From Anaerolineaceae bacterium (GTDB lineage Bacteria > Chloroflexota > Anaerolineae > Anaerolineales > Anaerolineaceae): 7,973 nt of DNA. The notes under the pieces were generated by a model, which was given only the letters and a program-made list of their open reading frames with translations, searched no databases and was not told the DNA's origin. This document shows, piece after piece, positions 5,472-7,973 of this stretch; the first letter of the stretch is position 1, and the number at the start of each line of letters is the position of its first letter. The stretch spans positions 1 to 7,973 of the forward strand of contig DMDF01000001.1 of assembly GCA_003446605.1 (NCBI GenBank). The letters are read 5' to 3'. The position numbers were made by a program, and so were the translations under genes.

Positions 5472-6311
5472 TTACCTCCCGACTATTCCAGCATTTATTA
5501 ATAAGTCTGCCAGGTCCTGAGGAAGTATTGGTTTATCCAGGTGGATATCCGGCAGGAGTTTCTGAGCCAGTGTGTAAACATCCGGCGGTTTGATCCATGC
5601 GGCTCTGAGTTCTTCGACATTTCGGAAAACATCCTGAGTCGGACCATCCAGAGTCACTTTTGCCTGGCGCATTACGATCACCCGACGAGCAAAGATGGAA
5701 ACCAGATTCATATTATGAGTGGTGATGATACAGGTATGTCCCTTCTCATTCAGTCCTTGCACTAAACCCATCAAGGCGATCGATTCGCGCCAGTCCTGAC
5801 CGGTGGTTGGCTCATCAATCACCAGGATAGATGGTTCCATTGCCAATATAGATGCGACAGCCAGGCGTTGACGCTGACCACGGCTGAGCTGGAAAGGTTG
5901 TTCCTCTTCCATTCCGGATAGTTCCATTTCACCTAGAACAAGCTTTAATGCGCTTTCGATGTGTTCTTCTGTAAAGCCGATGTTCTTGGGACCAAATGAC
6001 ACTTCATCACGAACGGAATCGGCGAAGATCTGGTGATCAGGGTTTTGAAAAACATATCCCACAAATCTTGCCAACTCCGATGTTGGGTGATCTGCTGTAT
6101 TATGACCATCTACGATTACCCGTCCGCGGGTTGGCTTATGCAACCCGTTGAAGTGTTTTACCAAGGTTGTTTTACCCGAACCATTTTGACCGATAATTGC
6201 GATAAATTCACCCTTTTTAATGGTCAGGTTTACATCTTCCACAGCGAATTGATCTCGGGTTTCGTATTTGTAATATAAATGCTCAACTTTAATGATAGGT
6301 TCTTCAGACAT
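5472..6311 (-). CDS. ECF transporter ATP-binding protein (second ATPase)
   Basis: This 279-residue cytoplasmic ABC ATPase should pair with the preceding ATPase to power the ECF importer. Motifs in order are Walker A GQNGSGKTT (41-49), Q-loop FQNPDHQ (Q89), signature LSRGQRQR (142-149), Walker B ILVIDEP (162-168) with the catalytic Glu, D-loop TTGQD, and the H-loop His199 in THNM. All catalytic residues are present; the signature has Arg for the usual second Gly, a tolerated change. The C-terminal region after residue 220 is the extension typical of ECF/cobalt-type ATPases. Its ATG (6309-6311) overlaps the end of the upstream ATPase gene by 8 nt, and its stop is 2 nt from the ecfT start, so it is translationally coupled on both sides. 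Which of EcfA1 or EcfA2 it corresponds to is not settled here. Confidence 0.93.
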   Translation of the reverse strand: MSEEPIIKVEHLYYKYETRDQFAVEDVNLTIKKGEFIAIIGQNGSGKTTLVKHFNGLHKPTRGRVIVDGHNTADHPTSELARFVGYVFQNPDHQIFADSVRDEVSFGPKNIGFTEEHIESALKLVLGEMELSGMEEEQPFQLSRGQRQRLAVASILAMEPSILVIDEPTTGQDWRESIALMGLVQGLNEKGHTCIITTHNMNLVSIFARRVIVMRQAKVTLDGPTQDVFRNVEELRAAWIKPPDVYTLAQKLLPDIHLDKPILPQDLADLLINAGIVGR

Positions 6312-7152
6312 TGTGATTCACCCTTGTTATTGCTTGCATGCCTTCTTCGACTGTTATCGGCATTTGTTTAAAATTGACACCTTTATTTTGTAAGGCAAAC
6401 GCCGTTTGGGTCACCTGAGGTGGGTAGATACCCAAACTCTGCAAGAAATCTACCTGTGAGAGCACTTGCCTGACCGGTGCATCCATCAGTATCCTTCCCT
6501 TATCCATGACGATGATGCGATCAGCTACTTTCGCCAATTCGTCGATATTGTGCTCAACCATCAGGACTGTTTTCAGCTTTTTCTTTAAAAGCCCTGCAAG
6601 ATTATGGACTTCTTCAGCTCCAATGGGATCCAATTCGGATGTTGCTTCATCGAGGATCAAAATTTCCGGTTCCATCGCCAGCGCAGTGGCGACAGCCACG
6701 CGTTGTTTTTGTCCTCCAGACAAATAGAATGGGTGCCGCTGGCATTCGGATCGTAAATTGACCAGATCCAGTACATAATTCAATCGCCGGTTGATCTCTT
6801 CAGGTGGAAGTCCTAAATTCTCAAGGGGAAACACGATTTCTTTTTCAATATCTGTCATCAGCAATTGCGCTTCAGCATCCTGCTGAACCAGACCGATTAT
6901 CTGTGAGATTGTGGCTACAGGTGTTTTCCGGCTTGACATCCCCTTGACGAAAGAGGTCCCTTTGAGTTTTCCTTTGATGATCTGGGGAATTACCCCGGTG
7001 ATCACCCAGCACAATGTGGATTTACCAGCTCCGGTTGGACCAATGATCCCGATAAATTCACCGGGTTCAACGGAGAAGGTTATATTGCTGAGAGACTGGT
7101 TTGCTGCTCCGCGATAGGTGAATTCGATATTTTTTAGTTCGATCAAAGGCAT
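6304..7152 (-). CDS. ECF transporter ATP-binding protein (first ATPase)
   Basis: This 282-residue ABC ATPase is the partner of the downstream ATPase; ECF modules use such a heterodimer bound to EcfT helices. Visible motifs are Walker A GPTGAGKST (38-46), Q-loop VQQDAEAQ (Q91), signature LSGGQKQR (144-151), Walker B ILILDEA (164-170) with the catalytic Glu, D-loop SELD, and H-loop His201 in VEHN. Everything needed for ATP hydrolysis is present. The C-terminal tail (from about 230) carries extra helices as in ECF ATPases. The start is ATG at 7150-7152, preceded by AGGAGG with 7-nt spacing; a start further upstream would include a non-conserved leader overlapping the previous gene. It lies 16 nt after the partial TIM-barrel gene, whose stop is next to this SD. 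Confidence 0.93.
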   Translation of the reverse strand: MPLIELKNIEFTYRGAANQSLSNITFSVEPGEFIGIIGPTGAGKSTLCWVITGVIPQIIKGKLKGTSFVKGMSSRKTPVATISQIIGLVQQDAEAQLLMTDIEKEIVFPLENLGLPPEEINRRLNYVLDLVNLRSECQRHPFYLSGGQKQRVAVATALAMEPEILILDEATSELDPIGAEEVHNLAGLLKKKLKTVLMVEHNIDELAKVADRIIVMDKGRILMDAPVRQVLSQVDFLQSLGIYPPQVTQTAFALQNKGVNFKQMPITVEEGMQAITRVNHNV

Positions 7153-7168
7153 TTTAATTCCTCCTCTT

Positions 7169-7973
7169 TCAATGATGTGATTGTTTATCTGCTGTGTGGC
7201 GAGCATCTAGAGCAAGTTCGCTGGTGTGACGGGCATGATCCGGAGTAGCTGTTCCGTATAGAATGGATTCAACTCCCACATCTCTGAACAACCAGTCCAT
7301 TGCACCACGGATATCTTGTCGCAAGCCACCGCCAGCAAAAGGCATGAAAGCAACAACCGGTTTCTTGAGCGATTTCACCACATCTACGCAGGCGTCTCGG
7401 TCCATCCAGGACCATTCACGATTGAGAGGTACTGCATATCCCTCGATAGCAGCACTTGAGCTTTCAATGATCGGGATGATGTAACTGGCATACTGGCAAA
7501 GAACCATAGGAACGAATCCCAGTTGTCGTGTGATGCGTGCCATTTCCACAATGATATCCACCCGACCTAATGATGCTAACCAGTCCGCGTCTGATCCACC
7601 CAGGAAAATGTACTGGCAATCCTTGAAGAGCGACAGACGATGGATGAAAGCCCATTTATCCAGATGGATGGATGCTATTTCTTCATCGGTAAGGCTTTCT
7701 GCTTTCCGGTCATATCCAAAAACCAGAACATCATCGATGGATAGCTTTTCTTCAACTAATGTAGCCAGAGGTTTTGGGAATGATCTCTCTACCAGGGTTT
7801 TAACAATGCGGTCGCGGCTGTATTGCAGATATTTCCCGTTGAGAAATATGCCTTGTTCCCAGGAGGGATTACCAAATCCGATCAGATCATCTCCTGTTTC
7901 GTCCAATAGACGTCGGAAAAGTCTGGTGTTTATCTCAAAGGAAAGGTCATACGCTTTCCCGCCCCCCTCATAA
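7169..7973 (-). CDS. Unrecognised protein, probable TIM barrel (N-terminus outside window)
   Basis: The reading frame stays open to the window edge, so 267 C-terminal residues are seen and the start lies outside; internal TTG or ATG codons have no convincing role. I do not recognise the family. The pattern of alternating strands and helices is barrel-like: hydrophobic strands such as CQYIFLGGSDADW, GFVPMVLCQY, KPVVAFMPFAGGGL and VESILYGTATPDHAR. The last two resemble the final strands of aldo/keto-reductase-like barrels, where KP.VA.KPLA.G and a GV.S...G..S.EH pattern occur. A glycine-rich YEGGGKAYD stretch lies near the visible beginning. No signal peptide or membrane segment is visible. It is 16 nt upstream of the ECF ATPase genes and so very likely in the same operon, which suggests a role with the imported compound. 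Confidence 0.7.
   Translation of the reverse strand, partial: YEGGGKAYDLSFEINTRLFRRLLDETGDDLIGFGNPSWEQGIFLNGKYLQYSRDRIVKTLVERSFPKPLATLVEEKLSIDDVLVFGYDRKAESLTDEEIASIHLDKWAFIHRLSLFKDCQYIFLGGSDADWLASLGRVDIIVEMARITRQLGFVPMVLCQYASYIIPIIESSSAAIEGYAVPLNREWSWMDRDACVDVVKSLKKPVVAFMPFAGGGLRQDIRGAMDWLFRDVGVESILYGTATPDHARHTSELALDARHTADKQSHH

Noticed and set aside
7530..7973. Plus-strand open frame of 147 codons
   Set aside because: It is antisense to the TIM-barrel gene, has no SD, and its product is of low-complexity shadow composition (rich in Ser and Arg).

Overview
The window carries eight protein-coding genes, all on the minus strand, with short spacers and strong Shine-Dalgarno (SD) sequences. There is no rRNA, tRNA, CRISPR array or insertion sequence. 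Moderate GC, clear bacterial SD and sigma-70-type signals, rpmI-rplT standing apart from infC, and an N-terminally extended L35 suggest a bacterium. My best guess is an anaerobic Chloroflexota (Anaerolineae-like) genome, but that is an inference from protein style and not proven by a marker gene.

In the direction of transcription (from high to low coordinates) the window opens with the C-terminal 267 residues of an unrecognised, probably TIM-barrel protein (7169-7973, cut by the window edge). Next comes a complete energy-coupling factor (ECF) importer: two ABC ATPases (6304-7152 and 5472-6311), the EcfT membrane coupling protein (4639-5469) and a substrate-binding S component (3937-4536). The first four genes are tightly packed (16-nt gap, 8-nt overlap, 2-nt gap) and are surely co-transcribed. 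The S component follows after 102 nt. An S component encoded beside its own A, A' and T subunits is the arrangement of a dedicated (group I) ECF transporter for one micronutrient or metabolite.

A 319-nt spacer (3618-3936) holds a perfect 12-bp hairpin, four copies of one octamer in both orientations, and an operator-like dyad. It leads to a TRZ/ATZ-type amidohydrolase (2172-3617) and a transaldolase-family protein (999-2099), 72 nt apart and probably a second transcription unit. The amidohydrolase keeps the metal ligands of the MTA/SAH deaminase and triazine hydrolase superfamily but has Gly where deaminases carry a catalytic Glu. Importer, hydrolase and aldolase-like enzyme together look like an uptake-and-processing locus whose substrate cannot be read from sequence.

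The window ends with the ribosomal protein genes rpmI (L35) and rplT (L20). They have their own near-consensus promoter (TTGGCA, 17 bp, TATAAT at 827-855) and a rho-independent terminator (46-78). infC, their usual upstream partner, is not there. Positions 1-45 show only the T-rich tail of that terminator.
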